Assembly (NCBI GenBank): GCA_965214795.1
Contig: OZ243976.1
Span: 868,001-932,000 of the forward strand
DNA from: JAJDXW01 sp965214795
GTDB taxonomy: Bacteria > Pseudomonadota > Gammaproteobacteria > HK1
Reading direction: 5' to 3'
DNA: 64,000 bases
Position 1 is the stretch's first letter. Each line of letters opens with the position of its first letter. The notes under the pieces were generated by a model that was not told the DNA's origin, did not search any database, and saw only the letters and a list, made by a program, of their open reading frames with translations. A program made the position numbers and the translations under genes. Of this stretch, positions 24,865 through 33,496 are shown in pieces.

Positions 24865-26331
24865 GTGAAAAACCTGAAGACCCTCGTCGGCGTTCTCGCG
24901 AGCGCCGCCCTGCTCGGCTCCGCCCTGGCGGTGAAGCCGGCGTTCGGAGAGGACATCGTCCTGCGCATGGCGGTGCCGGACTGGCCGCCCACCCGGATCA
25001 TGAAGGACCTGGCCGACAAGCACTACAAGGCCCCGAGCGGCAACAACGTGGTGCTGGAGCCGGACTTCATCCCGTGGTCGGACTTCTACACCCGGCTCGC
25101 CGCGTCTCTCACCTCCGGAGAGCAGAAGTACCAGATGGCGGTCTCGGACAGCCAGTGGCTGGGCGCCAACATCGAGGGCGGCTACTACATGAGGCTCAAC
25201 GACCTCATCAACGCCGACCCCGAGCTTCAGGCCGTGTTCAAGGACCTCCATCCCGCCCTGGTATCGGCCTACTCCACCTACCCGCACATCACCGCGGCGG
25301 AGCTCGCGGAGGTGGGCTTCCCCCATCCGGACGCCAACTACTACGGCTTCCCGCAGATGCCGGACGTCATCGTCGCGTACTACCGCACGGACGTCTTCTG
25401 CCATGAAGGCGAGCGGGCCGCGTTCCGGGAGAAGTACGGGAAGGATCTCCCGTGCACGCCGGAAGAGATGAACGACGTCGACTGGGACCTGGTCGCCAAC
25501 TTCGGCGAATTCTTCGGCCGCAAGGCGGGCGAGATGCTGGCCGGCGAGACCCTGGACGACGATTTCTACGGGATCGCCTACCAGGCCGGCAAGGCCTATG
25601 ACTTCTCCTCCATGGAGATCAACGGTTTCATCTGGCAGCACGGCGGCAACATCTGGGACGAGACCCAGGCCCCCGAGGGCCAGGCGGAAGGCGTGGTCAA
25701 CTCGCCGGAGGCGGTGAAGGGGTTCGAGCACTACCTCTCGATGCTCAAGTACATGCCCCCGGTGGTGAAGACCGGCACCATGGACATATTCAAGGTCGAC
25801 GAGCTGTTCCGGGAGGGGAAGGTCGCCTACATCCTCCAATGGATCGGGTTCGCGGAGTCGGCGATCTCGGCCGACACCTCGAAGGTCCACGACCGGGCCG
25901 ACTTCGCCATGCACCCGGGGCTCCGCATGGCGGACGGCACCATCAACCGCACCGCCAACATCGGCGGTCAGCCCTTCGTGCTCACGACCTGGAACAGCGA
26001 CGAGGTGATCCGGGAAGCCATCGACTTCGTGAAGTGGTGGCTCTCGACCGAAGTCCAGACGATGTTCGCCGAGGCGGGCGGCCAGAGCGGGCTCCAGAGC
26101 GTGCATTTCTCGGAAGACTACGCGAGCTACCGCCCGTGGAACCATGCGTTCGGCCCGGCCCTCCAATGGCAGCGGGACGTGTGGCACATCCCCGAGTTCT
26201 TCGAGTTGCTCGTCCAGCAGCAGGAGGAGTTCGACAAGGCGATCACCGGACAGCAGAGCGCCAAGGAGACCCTTGACGCGATCGCCGCCTTCCAGCAGGA
26301 GCTCCTGACCGAGGCCGGACACATCGAGTAG
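24865..26331 (+). CDS. ABC importer periplasmic solute-binding protein (family 1, sugar-type)
   Basis: Exported receptor of about 488 residues. GTG 24865 is the likely start, preceded by a purine-rich GAGGAGAGGAGAG; it gives a signal peptide VKNLKTLVGVLASAALLGSA ending near AFGED. The mature part has the extracellular solute-binding (SBP_bac_1) layout, with MAVSDSQWLGAN, GFIWQHGGNIWDE and PEAVKGFEHYL typical of sugar/polyol receptors. The ligand is unknown. The C-terminal part (DYASYRPWNHAFGP, VWHIPEF) is found again as a broken duplicate at 46.5 kb. Lies between ATPase 1 and the permeases, followed by a strong hairpin that may stabilise its message at higher level than the permease genes. 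Confidence 0.92.
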   Translation: MKNLKTLVGVLASAALLGSALAVKPAFGEDIVLRMAVPDWPPTRIMKDLADKHYKAPSGNNVVLEPDFIPWSDFYTRLAASLTSGEQKYQMAVSDSQWLGANIEGGYYMRLNDLINADPELQAVFKDLHPALVSAYSTYPHITAAELAEVGFPHPDANYYGFPQMPDVIVAYYRTDVFCHEGERAAFREKYGKDLPCTPEEMNDVDWDLVANFGEFFGRKAGEMLAGETLDDDFYGIAYQAGKAYDFSSMEINGFIWQHGGNIWDETQAPEGQAEGVVNSPEAVKGFEHYLSMLKYMPPVVKTGTMDIFKVDELFREGKVAYILQWIGFAESAISADTSKVHDRADFAMHPGLRMADGTINRTANIGGQPFVLTTWNSDEVIREAIDFVKWWLSTEVQTMFAEAGGQSGLQSVHFSEDYASYRPWNHAFGPALQWQRDVWHIPEFFELLVQQQEEFDKAITGQQSAKETLDAIAAFQQELLTEAGHIE

Positions 26332-26363
26332 CCGGGCCCGCGACGGGATATCCACCTCCGACC

Positions 26364-26413
26364 CTTCCCGAGAACCGGGGGCGGGGCCTCGGCCCCGCCC
26401 GGTTCTCGGGAAG
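26364..26413. promoter_or_regulatory. Strong intercistronic hairpin after the binding-protein gene
   Basis: CTTCCCGAGAACC and GGTTCTCGGGAAG form the outer arms, continued by GGGGCGGGGCC / GGCCCCGCCC, giving a ~24-bp stem with a 2-base loop. It lies 32 bp after the receptor stop and 15 bp before the permease start, as in malE-malF-type operons where such structures keep receptor mRNA abundant. Confidence 0.7.
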
Positions 26414-26428
26414 GCGGGTGATTCTCGA

Positions 26429-27493
26429 TTGGCCACGCAAGCGCACGCCGTAGCGCCCGGACGGCTCCGGCGGCATTTCTCGAACTGGCGCCTCGCTCTC
26501 GTCATCGCAATCCTCGCGATACCGGGTTCGGTGCTGCTGTTTCCCCTCGACGCGGCGTTCTGGGTCAGCCTCGGAGCGGTGATCCTCGTCACCGCCACGG
26601 TGGTGACCCGAGCGTGGGGAAGGCGGCCCGGGCCGCTCCTCGTCGCCCCCGCCCTCGCGACCCTGTTCGTGATGAACATCTTCCCCCTGCTCTGGTCGCT
26701 CGGGCTCAGCTTCTTTCACTTCCGGGCGAACCGGCTGTCCCCGCCCCGCTTCGCCGGGCTGCACTATTTCGAGAAGGTGATCTCGGACCCGAACGTCTGG
26801 GACCGGCTTCAGACAACGGCCATCGTGGTCGTGCTGACGGTCGGCATACAGCTCATCGTCGGTTTCCTCCTCGCCCTCATGTTCGAGCGCGAGTTCCCGG
26901 GACGGCGCATCCTGCTCATGCTGGTGCTCACCCCCATGATGCTGAGCTTCGTCGCGGTCGGGGCCTTCTTCCGCTACTACTACGAGCCCACGTTCGGGCT
27001 CCTCAGCCAGGCGGCCCGCCTCGTCACCGGCGAGCCCTACATCCTGCTCGCCAGCCCGGAGGGGGCGATCGCCGGCATCGTCTTCGCCGACGCGTGGATG
27101 TGGTCGCCGTTCGTGATGCTGCTCGTCCTCGCGGGGCTCGTGAGCGTGCCGAAGTACCTCTACGAAGCGGCGGAGATCGACCGCGCCTCATGGTGGCGGC
27201 GGTTCCGGACCATTACCCTGCCCTATATCCGCGGCCTGCTTCTCCTCGCGCTCCTGTTCCGGACCATCGAGGCGTTCAAGCTGTTCGATGTGGTGTTCCT
27301 GATCACCGAAGGAGGCCCGGGGACCTCCACCGAGACCATCGCCGTCTACCTCTACCGGGTCTCGTTCCAGTACTTCAAGACGGCCGAGTCCTCGGCCCTT
27401 GCCTACATCCTCATCTTCATCGTGATCGTGCTCACCAACCTCTACCTCTACTTCGTCCAGCAACGCGAGAAGGAAGAGGAGGCGCCGGCATGA
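26429..27493 (+). CDS. ABC importer permease 1 (MalF/UgpA-type)
   Basis: Inner-membrane permease of 354 residues, starting at TTG 26429 (MATQAHAVAPG). About eight hydrophobic segments; the ATPase-coupling EAA loop reads YEAAEIDRASWWRRFRTITLPYI. An extra N-terminal pair of membrane segments (WRLALVIAILAIPGS, AFWVSLGAVILVTATVV) precedes the core, as in MalF-like subunits. Its stop overlaps the next permease start by ATGA, so subunit synthesis is coupled. The intergenic hairpin just upstream probably lowers expression relative to the receptor. Confidence 0.92.
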   Translation: MATQAHAVAPGRLRRHFSNWRLALVIAILAIPGSVLLFPLDAAFWVSLGAVILVTATVVTRAWGRRPGPLLVAPALATLFVMNIFPLLWSLGLSFFHFRANRLSPPRFAGLHYFEKVISDPNVWDRLQTTAIVVVLTVGIQLIVGFLLALMFEREFPGRRILLMLVLTPMMLSFVAVGAFFRYYYEPTFGLLSQAARLVTGEPYILLASPEGAIAGIVFADAWMWSPFVMLLVLAGLVSVPKYLYEAAEIDRASWWRRFRTITLPYIRGLLLLALLFRTIEAFKLFDVVFLITEGGPGTSTETIAVYLYRVSFQYFKTAESSALAYILIFIVIVLTNLYLYFVQQREKEEEAPA

Positions 27494-28350
27494 GGCGCCG
27501 GCTCGGGTACGCCGGATGGGGGTGGACCGCGTTCGCGGGCGTCGTCAGTTTCATCTACTTCTTCCCGGTGCTGTGGATCATCCTGACCGCGTTCAAGGCG
27601 CATACCGACGCGCTCGCGATCCCGCCCAAGTGGATCTTCACGCCCACCCTCGAGAACTTCGTGAGCGTGTTCGCCCGCGCCTACATCAAGGGCCAGACCG
27701 CGGTCGACACCAACTTCGACGTCTACTTCTTCAACTCGATATTCATCGCGGGCTCCTCGGTGCTGATCGCCCTCGTCATCGGCACCCTCGCCGCATACGG
27801 GTTCTCGCGCTATCCCCTGAAAGGGAACGCGACCTATCTCTTCATCATCCTCACCACCCGGATGCTGCCCCCGATCGTGGTGATCATCCCGATCTTCCTC
27901 ATGTTCCGGGTGAGCGGGCTGAGCGGCACCTACTTCGGGGTGATCCTCCTGTACACCGCGTTCAACCTGCCGTTCACGATCTGGATGATGAAGAGCTTCT
28001 TCGACGAGTTGTCCCCCGAGGTGGAGGACGCGGCCCGCCTCGACGGCAGCAACGGCTACCGGGTGTTCTTCCGGGTGTGCCTGCCCCAGGTCACGGCGGG
28101 GCTTGCGGCGACGGCGGTGTTCGGCCTCATCCTCACCTGGAACGAGTTCCTCTTCGCTCTGCTCCTCACCGGGGTGGAGACCCGCACCGTGCCGGTCGCG
28201 ATGGCGCAGACCATCGGCGGCGACATCGGGGTGCGGTGGGGTCTCCTCGCGGCCATCGAGACCCTGTTCCTGATCCCCGTCGTGGTGGTGGTCTACGTCC
28301 TCCAGAACCATCTGCTGCGCGGGGTCACCTTCGGGACGATCCGGCGCTAG
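27490..28350 (+). CDS. ABC importer permease 2 (MalG/UgpE-type)
   Basis: Inner-membrane permease of 286 residues with six transmembrane helices. It contains the EAA-loop region VEDAARLDGSNGYRVFFRVCLPQV that docks on an ATPase, and the conserved FSRYPLKG and LILTWNEFLFALLL segments. It pairs with permease 1, whose stop it overlaps (ATGA). The second ATPase follows 30 bp later. This is the usual order in carbohydrate-uptake-type 1 operons, except that here the two ATPases differ and flank the set. Confidence 0.93.
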   Translation: MRRRLGYAGWGWTAFAGVVSFIYFFPVLWIILTAFKAHTDALAIPPKWIFTPTLENFVSVFARAYIKGQTAVDTNFDVYFFNSIFIAGSSVLIALVIGTLAAYGFSRYPLKGNATYLFIILTTRMLPPIVVIIPIFLMFRVSGLSGTYFGVILLYTAFNLPFTIWMMKSFFDELSPEVEDAARLDGSNGYRVFFRVCLPQVTAGLAATAVFGLILTWNEFLFALLLTGVETRTVPVAMAQTIGGDIGVRWGLLAAIETLFLIPVVVVVYVLQNHLLRGVTFGTIRR

Positions 28351-28380
28351 GCGCGGGACCGCGGGCGAGCAGAGCGGGCC

Positions 28381-29469
28381 ATGTCCACCATCCGCCTTCG
28401 CAACGTCACCAAGCGCTTCGGCTCCCTGGTGGCGGTGCACCGGGCGAGCCTCGACGTGGAGGCGGGAGAGGTGCTGTGCCTGCTCGGCCCCTCGGGCTGC
28501 GGGAAGACGACGACCCTTCGCATGATCGCGGGCCTCGAGGAGGCGACCGAGGGCGACATCCTCATCGCGGAGCGGCGCGTCAACCACCTTCGCCCGTCGC
28601 AGCGCGACATCGCGATGGTGTTCCAGTTCTACGCCCTCTACCCGGTCCTCACCGTCGCCGAGAACCTCGCCTACCCGCTCCACTACGAGCGGGTCTCGAA
28701 GGCGGAGATCGAGGAACGGGTGAACCGGGTCGCATCGCTCCTCCATCTCGAGCCCGTGCTCCAGCGCACCCCCGGCCAGCTCGCGGAGGGGGAGAAGCAG
28801 CGGGCGGCGGTCGGGCGCGCGATCATCCGCGACCCGAACTGCTTCCTGTTCGACGAGCCGCTCAGCCGGCTCGACATCGAGCAGCGCCAAGTGATGCGGG
28901 GGCAGATCAAGGAGTTGCTCGCCGGGCTCAGCAAGGCGACCGTGATCGTCACCCACGACCAGCTCGAAGCGCTCACCATGGCCGACCGCATCGCGGTCAT
29001 GCGCGAGGGGATCATCGAGCAGGTGGACACCCCCCATCGCATCTTCACCGAACCCGCCAACCTGTTCGTGGCCGGCTTCATCGGCACACCGCGCATGAAC
29101 CTCGTCGAAGCGACCCTGACCGAGGCCGGCGAACATCGTTTCCGGTTCGACTTCGGGGGGCAACAGGTGCGGCTTCCGATCACCCGCCCCGGCCTCGCCG
29201 GGGGAAGCCGCGTCACCCTCGGGGTCCGCCCGCGGGCGTGCGAGTTCGTGTCCGAGCCGGGTGACGACACCATCTCGGGGCAGGTGGACCTCGTGGAACC
29301 GATGGGAGCGGAGACCCTCGTCCATCTCCTCCACGGCGAGCAGGACCTGCGGGTGGTAGTGGACCGGTCGATCCGCCTTGCGGTCGGGGAGCGGGCCCAC
29401 CTCCGCTTCGAGACCGGCTCGGTGCACCTCTTTGACGAGAGCGGGCGCCGGGTGGAGCCCGCGCCATGA
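28381..29469 (+). CDS. Sugar-type ABC importer ATPase 2 (His switch intact, degenerate signature)
   Basis: ATP-binding subunit of 362 residues. Walker A is GPSGCGKTTT, Walker B FLFDEPLSRLDIEQRQ and the switch His is present (VTHDQLEALTM). The signature, normally LSGGQ, is LAEGEKQR, lacking the SGG core. A C-terminal OB-type domain is present (VTLGVRPRACEF). Together with ATPase 1 this predicts a heterodimer: the site made of this subunit's Walker motifs and ATPase 1's SGGE is complete, while the opposite site lacks both the His and a good signature. The stop overlaps the next gene (ATGA). Confidence 0.92.
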   Translation: MSTIRLRNVTKRFGSLVAVHRASLDVEAGEVLCLLGPSGCGKTTTLRMIAGLEEATEGDILIAERRVNHLRPSQRDIAMVFQFYALYPVLTVAENLAYPLHYERVSKAEIEERVNRVASLLHLEPVLQRTPGQLAEGEKQRAAVGRAIIRDPNCFLFDEPLSRLDIEQRQVMRGQIKELLAGLSKATVIVTHDQLEALTMADRIAVMREGIIEQVDTPHRIFTEPANLFVAGFIGTPRMNLVEATLTEAGEHRFRFDFGGQQVRLPITRPGLAGGSRVTLGVRPRACEFVSEPGDDTISGQVDLVEPMGAETLVHLLHGEQDLRVVVDRSIRLAVGERAHLRFETGSVHLFDESGRRVEPAP

Positions 29470-29960
29470 GCGAAGAGCCGAACGTGACCACCGCCGCCAC
29501 CGCGCCGGCGAACCCGGCCGGGCCGCGACCGCGCACCGGGATGTCGGTCGCGACCGCCCGCACGATCGAGTGGTCGATCATCGCCCTTTGCCTCGCGTCC
29601 CTCGTCTTCGTGTTCCAGCCGGTGAGCCCCGCCCTCCACGCGCTCGGCATGGTGCTCGTGGTAGTGGGAGCGCTCGCCTTCAATCTGGTGCCGCTCTGCC
29701 GCCCCGGGCGCCCGGTGATGGGCCTCGTCCGGGTCACGGCGGTGATCGCGGTGATCCTGGCCGTCGCGATCGGGGTCGCGATCGGCACCGCCACCCTCTA
29801 CGGCGACTACGTGCGGGCCACCGCGTGCCCGAACGAGAAGCCGGGCTCGCGCAACTGGGACCGCAAGCTCAAGTGCGAGCAGTCCCGCTGGCTCATCTGC
29901 GAACAGCTCGGGCCGGACTCGAAGCCCGCCCTCGTCGAATGGTGCGCGAAGGCGGAGTAG
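29466..29960 (+). CDS. Small membrane protein of the ABC operon, function unknown
   Basis: Protein of 164 residues with a Thr/Ala/Pro-rich N-terminus, three hydrophobic segments (TIEWSIIALCLASLVFVF; HALGMVLVVVGALAFNL; AVIAVILAVAIGVAIG), then a ~55-residue tail containing four cysteines (ACPNEK, LKCEQ, LICEQ, EWCAKAE), probably periplasmic and disulfide-linked. Its start overlaps the ATPase 2 stop (ATGA). Small membrane proteins with this position occur in some sugar/glycerol ABC operons. I do not recognise the family; an accessory role in the transporter is inferred from coupling alone. Confidence 0.82.
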   Translation: MSEEPNVTTAATAPANPAGPRPRTGMSVATARTIEWSIIALCLASLVFVFQPVSPALHALGMVLVVVGALAFNLVPLCRPGRPVMGLVRVTAVIAVILAVAIGVAIGTATLYGDYVRATACPNEKPGSRNWDRKLKCEQSRWLICEQLGPDSKPALVEWCAKAE

Positions 29961-30036
29961 AGATTGGCCGCGTCATGAATTTGTCCTCGAAGCATCCGCG
30001 CGACACACCGGCTTTTCAACTGTTGGAGAAATAACC

Positions 30037-30222
30037 ATGCCCAAGAAATCACCAGCCGACAAGCCGACCGTGTACGTCACGGAAAAGGGGGGGTTGTACG
30101 TCAAAGCCGATGAGTTGCTTCGCAGTAACACTGTGCGAGAGCAGATCGACAGCATGGCGAGAATTCCCGTCAAGAAGAGCTCCCCTGAAGGATCGAAGAA
30201 CACCGGCCGCAAAGAACCATGA
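30037..30222 (+). CDS. Short hypothetical protein
   Basis: Basic protein of 61 residues (MPKKSPADKPTVYVTEKGGL...), with a GGAGAA ribosome site 9 bases upstream. It has no recognisable domain; a strand-rich start (TVYVTEKGGLYVKADELL) and a Lys-rich tail are visible. It precedes a membrane protein gene by 27 bp. Both have lower GC than the transporter genes, suggesting acquisition together. Confidence 0.62.
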   Translation: MPKKSPADKPTVYVTEKGGLYVKADELLRSNTVREQIDSMARIPVKKSSPEGSKNTGRKEP

Positions 30223-30249
30223 ACTTGAACTCGTGATCGAGCATGTCCC

Positions 30250-30933
30250 ATGAATCTTGGGTCACTTCTCATCCCTATTCTCGGGGGATACTGGTTCTTG
30301 ACCCACCTTTACCTTACCCGCTTCGGCGCACTTCGGGACTCGGGTTATCACCTCTTCTTTCGGTCTGCATTCACGGGCCTGGCGCTAGCATTCGTTGCGC
30401 ACATAATTATTCTCGGCCTGGAACACTACTTCCCCCGGATCGAGGATCTATGGAAACTCCACGTGCCATCCAGTTATTACGGCACTGCCATATTGAGCAT
30501 CGCGCTGGGATTCCTGCTGCCATTCGCAATCAACCCGTTCTGCAGCCGAGAAAAGGCAGCCCAACGAGTAGCAAGAAACAGCGGTGACCTCATCGAGTTG
30601 ATGATCGCGGAATCCCTTGAGCGCGAAATGCTTGTTGAACTCTCGCTAAAAAGCGGAAAATCTTACATTGGCTTTGCTCTCAAGAGCGAGATGGCGCAGC
30701 GTAGCGAATCCGACATCGCCCTCATCCCGATAGCCAGCGGCTATCGCAACAAGGACACTCAGGAACTGGAAATCACGACCAACTATGCGCCGGTGATACA
30801 GGAGTGCCTCGAAGACGGGTCGAAAGCCTCGGATCTGATCAATGAAGACTTTCGCGTCGTCATTCCGAGATCTGAAATTGTGTCCGCCCGCCTTTTCCTG
30901 CCGGAAGCTTATCAGCGTTTTCAAGAAACGTAG
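30250..30933 (+). CDS. Membrane protein of unknown function, lower-GC insert
   Basis: Protein of 227 residues. Two or three transmembrane segments occupy the first ~105 residues (LGSLLIPILGGYWFLTHLYL; FTGLALAFVAHIIILGL; YYGTAILSIALGFLLPFAI). A soluble C-terminal domain follows (LIELMIAESLEREMLVELSL...), with strand pattern reminiscent of a small beta-rich domain. I do not recognise it. Base composition is clearly less GC-rich than its neighbours, which fits horizontal acquisition with the short gene upstream and the ATPase fragment downstream, splitting the ABC operon from the amidohydrolase. Confidence 0.75.
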   Translation: MNLGSLLIPILGGYWFLTHLYLTRFGALRDSGYHLFFRSAFTGLALAFVAHIIILGLEHYFPRIEDLWKLHVPSSYYGTAILSIALGFLLPFAINPFCSREKAAQRVARNSGDLIELMIAESLEREMLVELSLKSGKSYIGFALKSEMAQRSESDIALIPIASGYRNKDTQELEITTNYAPVIQECLEDGSKASDLINEDFRVVIPRSEIVSARLFLPEAYQRFQET

Positions 30934-30942
30934 CGGGCGCGG

Positions 30943-31190
30943 ATGGCACCTCGCGATCTCCTGCGGAGCGCGCCGCGACCGACGCTTGACGAGGTGCAGC
31001 GCGAGCCCGAGCTGGTGCTCGCGGCCAAGCGCACCCTGGACGAAGACCGGCCGCAGGGGAACGGGCGCTTCGTGCTCACCGGCTCGGCGAACCTGCTGCT
31101 CACGCACCGCATCTCCGAGACGCTCGCGGACCGCGCGACGTACGCGAATCTTTGGCCGCTGACTCGTCGGAGCACCTGGGGATGGGAACA
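30943..31190 (+). pseudogene. DUF4143/AAA_14 ATPase internal fragment
   Basis: The frame reads RPTLDEVQREPELVLAAKRT followed by RFVLTGSANLLLTHRISETL and ATYANLWPLTRR, the central part of AAA_14/DUF4143 ATPases. Walker A and the C-terminal DUF4143 domain are absent, and similarity stops at about 31190. An intact but different member is at 52285. This is a remnant in the low-GC insert. Confidence 0.72.
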
Positions 31191-31381
31191 CCCGGGATCC
31201 GAACCGAACTCCTGGCGACGCCCGCCGACAAGCGGTAGCGGTTGGCAGCGGGGGGCCGGCTGCCCGGCGAAGCGGGGCTATTGTTGCGTTGTCGATTGGT
31301 GCGGCCTACCCTTTGGCGACGCGACTTGACGAGAGCGGCGCGAGACCGCTCCGGGACCCATAACCGTTCGAGGAGAGAGCC

Positions 31382-32650
31382 ATGACCGATACGGTCTTCA
31401 CCAACGTACAGATTCTCGATGGCTCGGGAGACGCCGCGGTCGCCGGCGAGGTCCGGGTGCAGGGCAACCGCATCAAGGACGTGGCGGCAAAGGTGGACCA
31501 CGAGGGAGCGGAGGTCATCGACGGCGGCGGCGCCACCCTCATGCCGGGCCTCGTCGAAGCCCACGCCCACCCGTCGTTCACGAACACCACCACTCTCGAG
31601 GGCATGGGGGCGCTTCCGCCCGAAGAGCACACCCTCCTCACCATGCGCCACGCGAAGCTCCTCCTCGACCAGGGCTTCACGAGCCTGTGCTGCGCGGCGG
31701 CCGCCAAGCCCCGGCTCGACATCGTGATCCGCAACGCGATCGAGGCGGGCGAGATCCCGGGGCCGCGCATGCTCGCGGCCACCCCCGAGATGACCGTCTC
31801 CGGCGGTCTCGGCGACATCCGGCTGAGCCACATGCAGGACCGCCAGTGCTTCGAGATCATCTGCGACGGGCCGGATGAATTCCGCCGGGTATCCCGCCAG
31901 ATGTGCCGCGAGGGGGTCGACACCCTCAAGATCAACCCCTCCGGCGACGAGTTCGTCCCGTGCGCCAAGGCGAACCAGACGGTGATGAACGACGAGGAGG
32001 TGGCGGCGGTCTGCGAGGTGGCGCGGTCGCGCGACAAGCGAGTCGCGGCCCACGCGCGGAGCGCGGAATCGGTCAAGATGTGCGTCCGGCACGGGGTAGA
32101 GATCGTCTATCACGCGACCCTCTGCGACGAGGAAGCGCGCGACATGCTGGAATCGGTGAAGGACACCGTCTTCGTCGCCCCGACCCTCGGGATCACCATC
32201 GCGACCCTGTTCGAGGCGTCGGATTGGGGGATCACGGAGGAGGTCGCGACCGGTCTCGGCTTGCGGCGCGAGCTCGAGATCGCAGTGGAGAACATGAAGG
32301 ACCTCCAGAAGCGCGGCGTGCGGGTCCTCCCCGGCGGCGACTACGGCTTCGCGTGGAACCCGGTGGGCAACAACGCCCGCGACCTCGAGCACTTCGTGAA
32401 CTACCTCGGCTTCACCCCCATGGAAGCGCTCGTCTCGGCCACGAAGCTGGGCGGCGAGATCATGATGAAGGGCGGCGAGCTGGGGCAGGTCCGGAAGGGC
32501 TACCTCGCCGACCTCCTGCTGGTGGACGGCGACCCGGTGCTGGACGTGAGCATCCTCCAGGACCAGAGCCGGCTGCTCGGCATCATGAAGGACGGCACCT
32601 TCCACAAGCGCCCGCCCTCCATGGTGGCGGCGCAGCAGGCGGCGGCCTAG
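31382..32650 (+). CDS. Amidohydrolase family protein
   Basis: Metal-dependent hydrolase of 422 residues. A small N-terminal beta domain (VFTNVQILDGSGDAAV) leads into the TIM barrel, with the metal-binding HAHP in MPGLVEAHAHPSF, a conserved Lys (TLKINPSGD), His in VAAHARS and VYHATL, and the late Asp in LPGGDYGF. The closing beta strand GYLADLLLVDGDPVLDV is standard. Such enzymes hydrolyse amide, ester or cyclic bonds (Xaa-Pro dipeptidase-like, imidazolonepropionase-like). The ABC importer upstream may bring in the substrate, but a low-GC insert separates them. GGAGAG upstream of ATG. Confidence 0.92.
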   Translation: MTDTVFTNVQILDGSGDAAVAGEVRVQGNRIKDVAAKVDHEGAEVIDGGGATLMPGLVEAHAHPSFTNTTTLEGMGALPPEEHTLLTMRHAKLLLDQGFTSLCCAAAAKPRLDIVIRNAIEAGEIPGPRMLAATPEMTVSGGLGDIRLSHMQDRQCFEIICDGPDEFRRVSRQMCREGVDTLKINPSGDEFVPCAKANQTVMNDEEVAAVCEVARSRDKRVAAHARSAESVKMCVRHGVEIVYHATLCDEEARDMLESVKDTVFVAPTLGITIATLFEASDWGITEEVATGLGLRRELEIAVENMKDLQKRGVRVLPGGDYGFAWNPVGNNARDLEHFVNYLGFTPMEALVSATKLGGEIMMKGGELGQVRKGYLADLLLVDGDPVLDVSILQDQSRLLGIMKDGTFHKRPPSMVAAQQAAA

Positions 32651-32742
32651 GGCACACGGCCGGCGGGGCGGTTTCGGGCGGGCGGATCCGCGCCGCCCCT
32701 GCGGCCTCTCGACCGCTTCCGTCCGCGGCCGGACCGCGTTCG

Positions 32743-33183
32743 ATGCCGCCTCCGCGAAGCGGCCGGCGCGGCGCGGAGGCCATCCACCGCCTCTACGTCT
32801 GCACGACCTGCGTCCGCGACCTCCGGCTCGCCCCGGGTGAGTCGAGCCGCGGACAGCGACTCGCCGACGAGGTGGAGCGGAGCCTGAACCGGGACGGCGA
32901 CGGCAACCGCGACCCGCGCCTTCACTTCATCAAGGTGCCGTGCCTCAACGGGTGCCTGCGTCCGTGCAACGTGGCGCTCCGTGCCTCGGAAAAGTACAAC
33001 CTGCGCTTCAGCCGGCTCGAGCCGGGAGATGCGGCGGCGGTGCTCGAGCTCGCGCGCACCTACCTCGACCACCCGACGGGCGACGTTCCGGAGGAAGCAT
33101 GGCCGGAGGCGCTCCGCGGCAAGCGCACCGTGCGGACTCCTCCGCCCCACCTGCTGCTCGGGGGCTCCGGCACCGTGAGCTGA
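32743..33183 (+). CDS. DUF1636 family metal-binding protein
   Basis: Protein of 146 residues. Start ATG 32743. The VCTTCVRD motif near residue 20 and the cysteine cluster VPCLNGCLRPCNVALRA, typical of DUF1636, suggest a thioredoxin-like ferredoxin fold with a bound metal or Fe-S centre. Family members are often near cobalamin or amine-utilisation genes and are of unknown function. It follows the amidohydrolase by 93 bp on the same strand and may be its co-transcribed partner. Confidence 0.8.
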   Translation: MPPPRSGRRGAEAIHRLYVCTTCVRDLRLAPGESSRGQRLADEVERSLNRDGDGNRDPRLHFIKVPCLNGCLRPCNVALRASEKYNLRFSRLEPGDAAAVLELARTYLDHPTGDVPEEAWPEALRGKRTVRTPPPHLLLGGSGTVS

Positions 33184-33289
33184 GCCGCCGCCCACCGGCG
33201 TCTCCCGCCCTCCCGGTGGCCCGGACCCGGACACCGCTCCGCCCCTTCGCGGAGGCCCGGTGCCCGGTTCGCCGCGGCGCCGAACCCGG

Positions 33290-33390
33290 AGCGGCCCCTC
33301 AAGCCGCTTCGGCATGCGGTCAGGACCATTTTCTTGTCGTGACCGAGTGCTGGCCGCGGGCGCGGAGCGGATTACGCTTCGCTCATCCGA
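33290..33390. repeat. Intergenic repeat block (family II piece and REP-like sequence)
   Basis: CCCTCAAGCCGCTTCG ending at 33311 is the reverse complement of part of the family II repeat at 41 kb. CAGGACCATTTTCTTGTCGT resembles the reverse strand of 4548-4570, and TTACGCTTCGCTCATCCGAC resembles 59696-59719. The 33184-33496 gap has no gene; it appears to collect repeat debris. Confidence 0.45.
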
Positions 33391-33496
33391 CCTGCCCGCC
33401 GACCCGGCCGCGCCAGCGCCCTCGCCCACCCCGCGCCGCGAACACCGCTCTTCGTCTCCGTGCGGCGCCTTTGCCGGAAAGGGGCCGAGCCGCGGG

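Noticed and set aside
23425..26679. 1084-residue minus-strand ORF
   Set aside because: Antisense to the clear ABC ATPase and receptor genes, with no recognisable domain.
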